This document shows, piece by piece, positions 1-7,276 of a stretch of DNA of 25,270 nucleotides (its first letter is position 1; every line of letters starts with the position of its first letter). The translations under genes were made by a program, and so were the position numbers. The notes beneath the pieces were generated by a model, which was not told where the DNA came from, ran no database searches, and worked only from the letters and a program-made list of their open reading frames with translations. The stretch is from the NCBI GenBank assembly GCA_002102825.1, contig DABJ01000056.1, positions 5,182-30,451 of the forward strand. Reading direction: 5' to 3'. This DNA comes from Candidatus Gastranaerophilales bacterium HUM_12. Its GTDB lineage: Bacteria > Cyanobacteriota > Vampirovibrionia > Gastranaerophilales > Gastranaerophilaceae.

Positions 1-988
1 TTAAGATATAAATATCTATATATTTATTTGTCTTTGTCATTTTCAACATTGAAGCAATTGAAACCGCACAATGCTGAGCATAATTATTATCTGTTGAAAA
101 ACACACATTTATACTATTAGGATTTTGTATAATATCTGTATCTAAAACAAGAGTTCTCTGCAATTCTTTTATTTTTAGAGCCGTCACTCTTTTTAAATGG
201 TAAATATAGATACCAAATAACCATTCGGAAATATACCCATAAATTCTAGCTTCTTGCAAATCATAATTTGAAATATCGGATACTTGTTCTAGTTCAAAAA
301 GGATATCAAACAACCATTTACAATAATCATTAAAAATCGCCTTTTTCATTATAAATATATTTGTATAATATCCTGTTTCTGAATTATTATAAGCCTCAAT
401 ATCTTCAACAAAATCTGGATATCTTATTCTTAAAATATCCAATGCTCTATCATAGTCTTCAATATGTAATTTACTATCTGAATTTTTATAATGATCATAA
501 TTATTTTTTGAACCAGCATTTTTTACATTCCAAGGCTCAACAGTAACAACATCATAAGATGATACAAGTTTTTTAATAGATTCATCATCTAATTTAAAAT
601 CAGAAATATAATAATTATCTAAGTATTCACGACTAATTAATCCCCAACAATCTGTAGCATAATCTTTTTCAACGTTAAAATTTAAATGCCTACGATAATG
701 CATAAATCCAACATAATCCGCATCAATATTTTTCCAAACCCAATATTGAGATGTTAATTCGCAATAATTTTTATTTTTGCTTGAAATATTATCTCCAGTA
801 TTATCCCCAATTAAGTTATCTATTATCCATTTTTGAGAAGAATTTGAAAGAATTCCATCTTTATTCTTTTCAATCATGACATCTCGGCCTACATGTATAG
901 GAACAAAAACATCAGTTTTTAGTAATGCAGCCGGCTTATGATATGCTAAAAAAATTTTACAATTTATACATTTATCATTCTCTGACAT
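1..988 (-). CDS. DUF4422 + GT8 glycosyltransferase, 3' part missing
   Basis: At least 329 codons are open from ATG at 988 to the left edge, so the C-terminus lies outside the window. Residues about 11-285 match DUF4422: AYHKP near 15-19, GDNIS at 65-69, YCELTSQYW at 75-83 and HYRRHL at 97-102. From residue 293 a second domain starts with INVCFSTDNNYAQHC, the usual opening of family GT8 glycosyltransferases (sugar-nucleotide binding strand), followed by SIASML and IDIYIL. The two-domain order is seen directly; transfer of a sugar onto a surface glycan or glycoprotein is inferred from the families. There is no signal peptide, so the product is probably cytosolic. An AGGAG ribosome site lies 7 bases before the ATG. 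A short CINC pair at 7-10 precedes the domain. The gene is divergent from dnaE and has inverted repeats in its promoter region. Acceptor and donor sugars cannot be told. Confidence 0.88.
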   Translation of the reverse strand, partial: MSENDKCINCKIFLAYHKPAALLKTDVFVPIHVGRDVMIEKNKDGILSNSSQKWIIDNLIGDNTGDNISSKNKNYCELTSQYWVWKNIDADYVGFMHYRRHLNFNVEKDYATDCWGLISREYLDNYYISDFKLDDESIKKLVSSYDVVTVEPWNVKNAGSKNNYDHYKNSDSKLHIEDYDRALDILRIRYPDFVEDIEAYNNSETGYYTNIFIMKKAIFNDYCKWLFDILFELEQVSDISNYDLQEARIYGYISEWLFGIYIYHLKRVTALKIKELQRTLVLDTDIIQNPNSINVCFSTDNNYAQHCAVSIASMLKMTKTNKYIDIYIL

Positions 989-1009
989 TTAAACTCTCCT
1001 TATATCTAT

Positions 1010-1037
1010 ATACAACATTATAAACAATATGTTGTAT
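1010..1037 (-). promoter_or_regulatory. -10 box inside an inverted repeat before the glycosyltransferase gene
   Basis: A perfect 9-base inverted repeat (ATACAACAT at 1010-1018, ATGTTGTAT at 1029-1037) has a 10-base spacer. A minus-strand TATAAT lies at 1017-1022, half in one arm, about 29 bases before the start at 988. A repressor-type operator overlapping the promoter is the natural reading, but no clear -35 is visible and the regulator is unknown. Confidence 0.4.
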
Positions 1038-1077
1038 TGCTTTTCTAAGCATAGCCCAAATGGCTAATATTTTCAAT

Positions 1078-1108
1078 TTAACATTTTTAAATTATTTAAA
1101 AATGTTAA
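1078..1108. repeat. 14-base perfect inverted repeat, AT-rich
   Basis: TTAACATTTTTAAA at 1078-1091 is followed after TTA by its exact reverse complement at 1095-1108. It lies between two divergent genes, so it is not at a gene end where a terminator would be expected. AT-rich DNA gives such repeats by chance fairly often, but 14 paired bases with a 3-base centre is long. It could be an operator or a hairpin. Confidence 0.45.
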
Positions 1109-1215
1109 TAATTAAAATGATTTTTAAAAGGAATTATTGATAAAAATTTGGTTTGTAAATATTCAAATAAAAAAATTTATACTTGTTAATATTTTATGTT
1201 AAAAAATTTTTATTA

Positions 1216-1231
1216 AGTCTATAATTAGACT
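1216..1231 (+). promoter_or_regulatory. dnaE -10 box within a palindrome; near-leaderless start
   Basis: TATAAT at 1220-1225 lies in the palindrome AGTCTATAATTAGACT (arms AGTCTA/TAGACT, centre TAAT). The dnaE ATG is at 1235, so transcription starting about 7 bases after the -10 would give a leader of only 2-3 bases. No Shine-Dalgarno sequence is seen before the ATG, which agrees. The -35 region (TGTTAA, 1197-1202) is weak. Confidence 0.5.
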
Positions 1232-1234
1232 ATT

Positions 1235-4200
1235 ATGACAGAGACACAACCACAATATGTACCACTCCACTTACACACTGAGTATTCTTTACTTGATGGA
1301 GCTATTAGAATCGGAGATTTAGTTAAATTCTGTACAGAAAATAACATGCCAGGGGTTGCAGTTACTGACCACGGAGTCATGTACGGGGCAATGGATTTGT
1401 ATATTGATGCAGAAAAAAATAACTCTAAAGAACGTGAAAAAGCAGAACAAGACCCAAATTATACCCCCAAATTGGTAAATCCGATTGTTGGTTGTGAATT
1501 TTATGTTCACGATGGTGATTTATCTGAACATGACCAAAATCATAATCCTCGTTATCACTTGGTTTTACTTGTAAAAAATAATCAAGGGTATAAAAATATT
1601 GTTAAATTGGCTTCTCAAGCTCATATTAAAGGTTTTTATATGAAACCTAGAATTAATTGGGAACTCTTGGAACAATATCACGAAGGATTAATTTGTTCTT
1701 CTGCCTGCTTAGGTGGAGAAGTTTTACAACATCTTTTGAAAAATGATTACGAAGGCGCTAAAGCTGTTGCAAAACGATTTAAAGACTTATTTGGAGAAGA
1801 TTATTATATTGAACTTCAAGATCACGGTTTGGAAGATCAAAAACGTACAAATCCTGATTTGATACGTATTGCCAAAGAACTTGATATCAAAATGATTATC
1901 ACAAACGATTCTCACTATTTGAATAAAGAAGATGCTGATTGGCACGATACACTTTTGTGTATGCAAACGAAATCTTCTAAATCTGACCCAAATAGATTTC
2001 ATTTTTCAAATAATGAGTTTTATGTAAAAAAAGTGTCAGAATTGCGTGATGCTTTCAAGTGGCTTGATAGTGAAACCTTTGATGAATGTATTAAAAATAC
2101 AGTTGATATTTGTAAAAAATGTCATATTACTGTTGAATGGAAAGCTCCTCTCCCTGATTTTCCAGTTCCTGATGGATTTACAACAGATACCTATTTGGAA
2201 AAACTTGTATATCAAGGTATAAAAAGAAAATATCACCAAGAAGAAATTGCTCCAAACCTTATGGAGAGGGCAAAATACGAACTTGGTGTAATTGAACAGA
2301 TGGGATTTTCCGCATACTTTTTGATTACGTGGGATTTTATTCACTATGCCAAAACTCACGATATTCCGGTAGGTCCGGGGAGAGGTTCTGCCGCAGGTTC
2401 TCTAGTCGCTTATGCTCTTGATATTACAGATTTGGACCCAATTGAGCACCACTTATTATTTGAAAGATTCTTAAACCCTGAAAGATTCAGTATGCCAGAT
2501 ATTGATACAGACTTCTGTATTGAAAAAAGAGGTCAGGTTATTGATTACGTTGTTCAAAAATACGGTGCAGACAAAGTTTGTCAGATTATTACATTTAATA
2601 CTTTAGCAGCAAGAAATGCGATGAAAAGTGTTGCCCGTGTTTTCGATATTCCGTATGCAAGAAGCAAACAATTGTCAGATTTGATTTCCGGAGACCCTGG
2701 AGCTAAAATTTCTGATGCATTGCAAGATGGTATGGAACTTAAAAAACTTTATGATGAGGATCCAGAAGTTAAACGACTTGTTGATACAGCACTGCACGTT
2801 GAAGGTTTGAAAAACGCAACCGGAATGCACGCAGCAGGGGTTATCATTTCATATAAACCTCTAGATGAAATTGTACCGGTTCAATACGGGAAAGACGGTG
2901 TTGTAGTAACTCAATATCATCGTGAAATTTTGGAAAAAATGAAGCTTTTAAAAATGGACTTTTTGGGGCTTCGAAACTTGACAATGATATCTAAAACAGT
3001 CAAACTTATCAAAAAATGTCAAGACATTGATTTAGATATTAACCATATTCCACTTGATGACAAACCTACATATCAAATGTTGATTAGAGGTGAAACCGTT
3101 GGAGTCTTCCAGCTTGAATCCCAAGGTATGACGAACTTGGTAAAAAAACTTCAGCCTGACGTTTTTGAAGATTTAGGCGCTTTGGTTGCCCTATTCCGTC
3201 CAGGTCCGTTGGGTTCCGGTATGGTTGATGTTTTCGTTGACAGAAAACACGGTAGGCAAGAAATCACATATCCACACCCGAGACTGGAAAAAGTCTTGAA
3301 AGATACATACGGGACAATGGTTTACCAAGAACAAATTATGCAAATCTTCAGAGAGATGGCGGATTATTCATTGGGTGAAGCAGATATGGTTCGTCGTATG
3401 ATGGGTCACAAAGACCCGGCAGCAATGGCGGCTCAAGAAGATAAACTAATTAAAGGATCTGCTAAATATGGTATGAAAGCTGAAGATGCAAAAACTTTAT
3501 TTGAACAAATTCAAAACTTCGCATCATACTGTTTCAACAGAGCACACTCTTCAGCTTATGCATTTGTTGCCTATCAAACAGCATATTTAAAATGTCACTA
3601 CCCGGTAGAATACTTGTCAGCATTGCTTTCGAGTGTTGCAGGTGACCAAGAAAAAACACAAGCATATATTGAAGAAGCATTAAAATATGGAATCAAAGTT
3701 CTTCCGCCTGATATCAATAAATCATACTTAGAATACGCACCAGATGGAAAGAATATAAGATTTGGTCTTGCATCAATCAAACAAGTTGGTGAGGGTGTGA
3801 TTGAAGAAATTATAAAAGAACGTCAAGAGCATGGAGAATATAAATCTATCTATGATTTTATCAAAAGAGTTGATGTAAAATGTGCAAACAAAAGAGCTTT
3901 GGAGGGATTAATCAAAGCCGGTGCTTTTTCAACAATTGAAAAAAGTCGTAAACAATTGATGGAAAACATTGAATATATAACTTCAACCGCTTCAAAAGAA
4001 GCCAAAGAAAAAGAATCAGGTCAAGGAAGCTTATTTGATATGCTAGGCGATACTGCATCTGTTGAAGAGGCAAAATTCCACTTGTCCGGTTCTGATGAAG
4101 AATATGATGCTAGACAAATTCAAATTTTTGAAAAAGAGTTTTTAGGTTTTTATGTAACAAGCCACCCTCTATCCACAATTAGAGATAAACTACCATTCCT

Positions 4201-4768
4201 GATGACTCATAAAATTTCACAAATCCCAGAAGTTCCAAATGAAAAAATTGTTACGATTTGCGGACTTGTTACAGCAACAAAGCAAATTCCAACGAGAAAC
4301 GACCCGACAAAATTTGTTCGATTTGTGACAATAGAGGATTTGACAGGTAAAATCGATACTTTGGCATTTAATTCAAAAATTGCAGAGTATAACGATTTTC
4401 TTCAGAATGAACAACGAATTATTGTATCAGGTAAAGTTAGCAGACGAAGTGATGATGATCCGCCAATTATTTTGATTGACACGGTAAAGCCTGTTGATAA
4501 TTCAAATATTTTCACAATTGAATTGAAAGAAGAGTTGAAATTTGAAGAATTAATGTTGTTGAAACAAATGTTGTGCAAATTCCAAGGCTCAGACCCTGTA
4601 ATGTTGAAGTTACCGGACTTAACAGGCGATGTAAAAATCCTTGCTTCATCAATGTTTTGGGTAAATTCATCAAACGATTTGGTCAATACTTTGAAGCACA
4701 AATTTGGAGAAAGAATTGGAATCTCAATAAAATCAATGGACTCAGATATAAAAGAAGATGCAGCTTAA
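1235..4768 (+). CDS. dnaE: DNA polymerase III alpha subunit
   Basis: 1177 residues, the full length for the DnaE1 class. It is the replicative polymerase that extends DNA at the fork with the beta clamp and clamp loader. The N-terminal PHP domain shows HLHTEYSLLDG (12-22), TDHG (44-47) and NDSHY (224-228), the motifs of PHP domains that keep metal-binding and possible proofreading activity; this activity is inferred. The palm follows: PVGPGRGSAAGS from about 378, PDIDTDF (421-427) with two catalytic aspartates, and MDFLG with the third (D575). A helix-hairpin-helix region follows, then an OB-fold from about 1003. The start is fixed by the PHP motif close to the N-terminus. NFASYCFNRAHSSAY around 765/766 is the place where cyanobacterial DnaE is split by an intein, and it is continuous here. 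There is no Shine-Dalgarno sequence; the gene appears near-leaderless and ends in a terminator. Confidence 0.98.
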   Translation: MTETQPQYVPLHLHTEYSLLDGAIRIGDLVKFCTENNMPGVAVTDHGVMYGAMDLYIDAEKNNSKEREKAEQDPNYTPKLVNPIVGCEFYVHDGDLSEHDQNHNPRYHLVLLVKNNQGYKNIVKLASQAHIKGFYMKPRINWELLEQYHEGLICSSACLGGEVLQHLLKNDYEGAKAVAKRFKDLFGEDYYIELQDHGLEDQKRTNPDLIRIAKELDIKMIITNDSHYLNKEDADWHDTLLCMQTKSSKSDPNRFHFSNNEFYVKKVSELRDAFKWLDSETFDECIKNTVDICKKCHITVEWKAPLPDFPVPDGFTTDTYLEKLVYQGIKRKYHQEEIAPNLMERAKYELGVIEQMGFSAYFLITWDFIHYAKTHDIPVGPGRGSAAGSLVAYALDITDLDPIEHHLLFERFLNPERFSMPDIDTDFCIEKRGQVIDYVVQKYGADKVCQIITFNTLAARNAMKSVARVFDIPYARSKQLSDLISGDPGAKISDALQDGMELKKLYDEDPEVKRLVDTALHVEGLKNATGMHAAGVIISYKPLDEIVPVQYGKDGVVVTQYHREILEKMKLLKMDFLGLRNLTMISKTVKLIKKCQDIDLDINHIPLDDKPTYQMLIRGETVGVFQLESQGMTNLVKKLQPDVFEDLGALVALFRPGPLGSGMVDVFVDRKHGRQEITYPHPRLEKVLKDTYGTMVYQEQIMQIFREMADYSLGEADMVRRMMGHKDPAAMAAQEDKLIKGSAKYGMKAEDAKTLFEQIQNFASYCFNRAHSSAYAFVAYQTAYLKCHYPVEYLSALLSSVAGDQEKTQAYIEEALKYGIKVLPPDINKSYLEYAPDGKNIRFGLASIKQVGEGVIEEIIKERQEHGEYKSIYDFIKRVDVKCANKRALEGLIKAGAFSTIEKSRKQLMENIEYITSTASKEAKEKESGQGSLFDMLGDTASVEEAKFHLSGSDEEYDARQIQIFEKEFLGFYVTSHPLSTIRDKLPFLMTHKISQIPEVPNEKIVTICGLVTATKQIPTRNDPTKFVRFVTIEDLTGKIDTLAFNSKIAEYNDFLQNEQRIIVSGKVSRRSDDDPPIILIDTVKPVDNSNIFTIELKEELKFEELMLLKQMLCKFQGSDPVMLKLPDLTGDVKILASSMFWVNSSNDLVNTLKHKFGERIGISIKSMDSDIKEDAA

Positions 4769-4785
4769 TAAACTGCGTCTTCTTT
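4751..4785. terminator. Bidirectional terminator between dnaE and the convergent gene
   Basis: A 13-base stem (AAAGAAGATGCAG at 4751-4763, CTGCGTCTTCTTT at 4773-4785, one G-U pair) is followed by a T run on the plus strand and preceded by an A run. It overlaps the last codons and stop of dnaE. The minus strand also carries a T run, so it can serve the gene at 4808-5638 too. Confidence 0.85.
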
Positions 4786-4807
4786 TTAATTCATTTTTTT
4801 GTTATAT

Positions 4808-5638
4808 TTAAGCTTCAACAGTTGGAGCTTTAGTTAGAAATCCAGAAATATCTACTGGAATTTTTTGAGCTTCAGCATTTTCCAACAAATAAGGTAAAGC
4901 TTCCATGTTTTTCTTAATAACTTTGGTGTCACCTGTTTTTATTTCATTAAGGTCACAAATTGGTTGACAATTTTTGCAAAGCTTATTTATTGCATTCATA
5001 ATTGGTCTTATCATTTTAACATTTTCCGGTTTTGCATCTTCTGAACTCAAAGCTTTGACAAATTCGAAAAACTCTTTGTTTTTAGAATAGTCCATTGTGT
5101 AACCGCCATCTAATGTGTCTTGAGCAATTTCTGGAATTATTTCTTTTGTTGCATTCAATTGTTTAGATAAGCTTCCCATATTTTCTAAGTTAAAACCAAA
5201 AAGCTTACATAAGAAGTACTTTGAATTGATTGTATCACTATTGTTGAAAACAGTTTCAGTTAAATCAAGAGCCGCAGGATTTTTCTTGCTAATTTCAGGC
5301 AATCTATTTAAAATCATACCAACAATTGATTTACCATTATCTGTTTTTTGGGCGATATCAATATGAGTCGGAAGCATTTCTTTAGTTTTAGATAAATCAA
5401 TAATATCTTGTGCAAGTCCTAAATGTTTTGGATTCAATTCATTTAAATGTTTCGCAAAATCTGCAATTTCGGGGTTTTCTTTTGCGTATGCTTGGATAGA
5501 ACCAATAATTTCAGATGTTGAATTATTTCTTGGAGTACGTTCGACAATACCCATTTTCATAAAGCCTTGATTAAATCTGTTAGGTAATTTTTCCACATTA
5601 GAAGCAAATGCTTCTGAAATTTTTGGGATAAATGACAT
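4808..5638 (-). CDS. Unknown protein, 276 residues, helical, cytosolic
   Basis: I do not recognise a family. The product (MSFIPKISEAFASN...) has no signal peptide, no clear membrane segment and no obvious catalytic motif. Its composition is rich in K, N, E, L and I in a pattern typical of a mainly helical fold. Five cysteines are present, three of them close together around 218-228 (CKNCQPIC), which could bind a metal; this is only a suggestion. AGGA lies 8 bases before the ATG, supporting the start. The gene stands alone, convergent with dnaE and sharing its terminator, with the tRNA-Gly promoter behind it. Length and codon usage resemble neighbouring genes, so it is very likely real. Confidence 0.8.
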   Translation of the reverse strand: MSFIPKISEAFASNVEKLPNRFNQGFMKMGIVERTPRNNSTSEIIGSIQAYAKENPEIADFAKHLNELNPKHLGLAQDIIDLSKTKEMLPTHIDIAQKTDNGKSIVGMILNRLPEISKKNPAALDLTETVFNNSDTINSKYFLCKLFGFNLENMGSLSKQLNATKEIIPEIAQDTLDGGYTMDYSKNKEFFEFVKALSSEDAKPENVKMIRPIMNAINKLCKNCQPICDLNEIKTGDTKVIKKNMEALPYLLENAEAQKIPVDISGFLTKAPTVEA

Positions 5639-5754
5639 AATAAAAATCCTTTCTTGTTCCTACTATTTTGCTGATATAAAAACAAAACATATAAAAAATT
5701 TCTCATTTTTTCAATGAAGTTAATATATTTTTACAAATAAATTAAAAAAAGTGC

Positions 5755-5782
5755 TTGAAATAAAAAATTTAGCATGTATGAT
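5755..5782 (+). promoter_or_regulatory. Promoter of tRNA-Gly
   Basis: TTGAAA at 5755-5760 and TATGAT at 5777-5782 are 16 bases apart. The predicted start near 5789 lies 13 bases before the mature tRNA 5' end. Confidence 0.6.
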
Positions 5783-5801
5783 TAAGAAGTAACCGAAATA
5801 A

Positions 5802-5873
5802 GCGGGGGTAATTCAGTGGTAGAATGCCTCCTTGCCAAGGAGGATGTCGCGAGTTCGAGTCTCGTCTCCCGCT
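5802..5873 (+). tRNA. tRNA-Gly (anticodon GCC)
   Basis: A 72-base cloverleaf. The acceptor stem is GCGGGGG (5802-5808) with CTCCCGC (5866-5872), one G-U pair. The D arm is ATTC...GAAT. The anticodon stem CCTCC/GGAGG encloses loop TTGCCAA with anticodon GCC at 5834-5836. The T arm is GCGAG-TTCGAGT-CTCGT. The discriminator is T5873, and CCA is not encoded (AAT follows), so the tail must be added after transcription. It has its own promoter and terminator and so is transcribed alone. Confidence 0.97.
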
Positions 5874-5911
5874 AATTAAAAAGACTCACTATTTGGTGGG
5901 TCTTTTTAATT
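5874..5911. terminator. Terminator of tRNA-Gly
   Basis: A 16-base stem (AATTAAAAAGACTCAC at 5874-5889 with 5896-5911, one G-U pair), a 6-base loop and a T run. It begins on the base after the tRNA discriminator. Confidence 0.9.
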
Positions 5912-6015
5912 TGTAATGATAGAGGGTAATGTGCATAAGCACAAGCCTCGTTGCTATGACTCTTTGCGAGATTTATCGAGCATTAGAGGCATAGTACCTA
6001 CTTGGCTCCCGCTCC
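5912..6015 (+). other. Structured gene-free segment; possible small RNA or integration scar
   Basis: No credible protein is encoded here. Two potential RNA hairpins are visible. The first is GAGG (5922-5925) with CCTC (5946-5949) enclosing GTGC-ATAA-GCAC (5931-5942). The second is a long hairpin, 5953-5995: GCTATGACTCT with AGAGGCATAGT (one mismatch, one G-U end pair), inside which TGCGAGA and TCGAGCA pair around the loop TTTA, with a tandem G-A/A-G step. The segment ends in GGCTCCCGCTCCA, which repeats the tRNA-Gly 3' end with CCA, and a strong terminator follows at once. I do not recognise a known RNA family. Confidence 0.4.
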
Positions 6016-6049
6016 ATAAAAAAGAGAGTTTCAAGACTCTCTTTTTTAT
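6016..6049. terminator. Intrinsic terminator after the structured segment
   Basis: A perfect 14-base stem, ATAAAAAAGAGAGT (6016-6029) with ACTCTCTTTTTTAT (6036-6049), and loop TTCAAG. It is strong on both strands. Confidence 0.9.
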
Positions 6050-6279
6050 TGTCTATTTTTGTGGGTAATCCGTGGGTAGATTAATGAGTAGTTTGATATT
6101 TTCGGTTAGATTGAGTTTTGCTTTTCTTGAGAGATTTCGAAACAAGACTAAACCTATGTTATAGAGTATATTTACCTTTGACCGGATAAAGTGAGAGAAA
6201 TCATAAAAATCCAATTTGAAATTTTAGTCGGAAATTTTCCCGACAAATAAGCATGAAAAATTTTTCAAAATTCCATTGA
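6050..6279. other. Gene-free stretch; weak minus-strand open frame
   Basis: No gene can be supported. GTGGGTAATCCGTGGGTAG near 6061-6079 contains the 7-base direct repeat GTGGGTA. On the minus strand a start-less frame of about 56 codons ends in LPTDYPQK followed by a stop at about 6057; it may be the tail of a decayed gene, possibly from an element once inserted beside the tRNA, but it matches no domain I know. A 5-base hairpin (GTCGG/CCGAC) lies near 6224-6241. Confidence 0.3.
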
Positions 6280-6307
6280 AAATTAAAATAGGGCTTTTCA
6301 GCCCTAT
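6280..6307 (-). terminator. Terminator of the rbfA operon
   Basis: ATAGGGCT (6288-6295) pairs with AGCCCTAT (6300-6307) around a 4-base loop. On the minus strand TTTTAATTTT follows the stem. It lies 55 bases past the last stop of the operon. Confidence 0.75.
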
Positions 6308-6362
6308 CAAAATTTGAGTAATTTAATTTTATTATATAATCATCCTTTACGAAAAGAAAAAC

Positions 6363-6629
6363 TTATGGACACAAGTTTTCCCAATCCGGTTCGTCAGGTT
6401 CTTCCCCAGGTTCAATAATATGTTCTCCACTCTCAAGCATTACCATTAAAGACAACTTCAATTGTCTTTTATAATTTTCTCTAGCTCTTGCTAATGTCTT
6501 AGCGCAAAAGGTAAAGCTTGGAATCTCCTTAATCTCAATATAATAATAAGGATTTCCATCAAAATCCAAATCTTGTCCCTCTATAAGAGTCCAATTCAAG
6601 TTCAAATAATAATCTAAATCTTTTTCCAT
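6363..6629 (-). CDS. HicB-like protein, orphan
   Basis: 88 residues. The segment YYYIEIKEIPSFTFCAKTLA, a run of helix and GEHIIEPGEEP fit the HicB-like antitoxin fold (an RNase-H-like strand-strand-helix unit, usually with LPGC.A.G.T..EA.EN...AL and ending in G..IP.P). In type II HicAB pairs HicB neutralises the mRNA interferase HicA. No HicA-sized partner lies on either side: downstream is the operon terminator and upstream the GerMN gene. It may be a degenerate or solitary member with another role. It is the last gene of the rbfA operon, 25 bases after the GerMN stop; the ribosome site is poor (GTAAG), so coupling to upstream translation is possible. Family call is moderate; function open. 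Confidence 0.7.
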   Translation of the reverse strand: MEKDLDYYLNLNWTLIEGQDLDFDGNPYYYIEIKEIPSFTFCAKTLARARENYKRQLKLSLMVMLESGEHIIEPGEEPDEPDWENLCP

Positions 6630-6654
6630 ATTTTTACTTACTAAAATTATATTC

Positions 6655-7254
6655 TTAATTTTCCAAAGACGAATTGCTCAACGGTTGAGATAACATTATG
6701 CCCTCTCCACCTACAACATCAGCTCTTTGCCCGTCTATATACAAATAAACAGGAACAGTTGAATTTAATTTTGCAGTCTTAATCAACTGATACAATCTTT
6801 TGTACAAACTATCAGTTCCACCACCATTAACAAATGAAGAATTCAAGTTAACAACAACTCTATCAGGTTGTTCTGTAATATTTATAATCTCAGAGCCAGA
6901 TGGAACTTCTGTATAAACACCACGTTGTCTTTCAGCCGGTCTTGGTCCTCGTATCAAAGATGTAATTGCAAACTTTATTTTTGAACCATCAATATCTTTG
7001 TTATATTCACGTTTAACAGCCTTATAAACTTCTTCATTGTGTTCATTTTTACCAATAAAGTATACATTGACATAAACTTTTTCTTTAGATGTTGATTGTT
7101 CCGGAGCTTCTTCCTCAATAGAACGTTCAGAAACTTGAATATCATCTGGTTTAATTTCAGGTTTTGGCATCAAAACATTGAATGCTATCAAACCAACAAC
7201 AACAAACATACAAAAACCGATAAATATTAATAAAATTTTTTGATTTTTATTCAT
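6655..7254 (-). CDS. GerMN domain protein, membrane-anchored
   Basis: 199 residues. One N-terminal membrane segment (about 7-28) without a lipobox cysteine is followed by an acidic linker and a GerMN domain (about 58-188): VNVYFIG, a helix ending SLIRGPRPAE, TEVPSGSEIINI, VVVNLNSSF and PVYLYIDG. GerMN domains occur in spore germination protein GerM and in many envelope proteins of non-spore formers, including Cyanobacteria; a role in envelope or peptidoglycan assembly is inferred only. The C-terminal part should lie outside the cytoplasmic membrane. AAAGGA precedes the start by 11 bases. It sits 22 bases after the LmeA-like gene, which is also exported, so the end of this operon is an envelope pair behind two translation genes. 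Confidence 0.85.
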   Translation of the reverse strand: MNKNQKILLIFIGFCMFVVVGLIAFNVLMPKPEIKPDDIQVSERSIEEEAPEQSTSKEKVYVNVYFIGKNEHNEEVYKAVKREYNKDIDGSKIKFAITSLIRGPRPAERQRGVYTEVPSGSEIINITEQPDRVVVNLNSSFVNGGGTDSLYKRLYQLIKTAKLNSTVPVYLYIDGQRADVVGGEGIMLSQPLSNSSLEN

Positions 7255-7276
7255 AACAACCGTATCCTTTTTAAGT

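Noticed and set aside
361..546. 61-codon plus-strand open frame
   Set aside because: It is the complement of the DUF4422 coding sequence, rich in Y, L, N and Q, without a ribosome site.
6057..6225. Minus-strand frame ending LPTDYPQK as an integrase remnant
   Set aside because: No start and no recombinase motif; 56 open codons are possible by chance in AT-rich DNA. Kept only as a comment.
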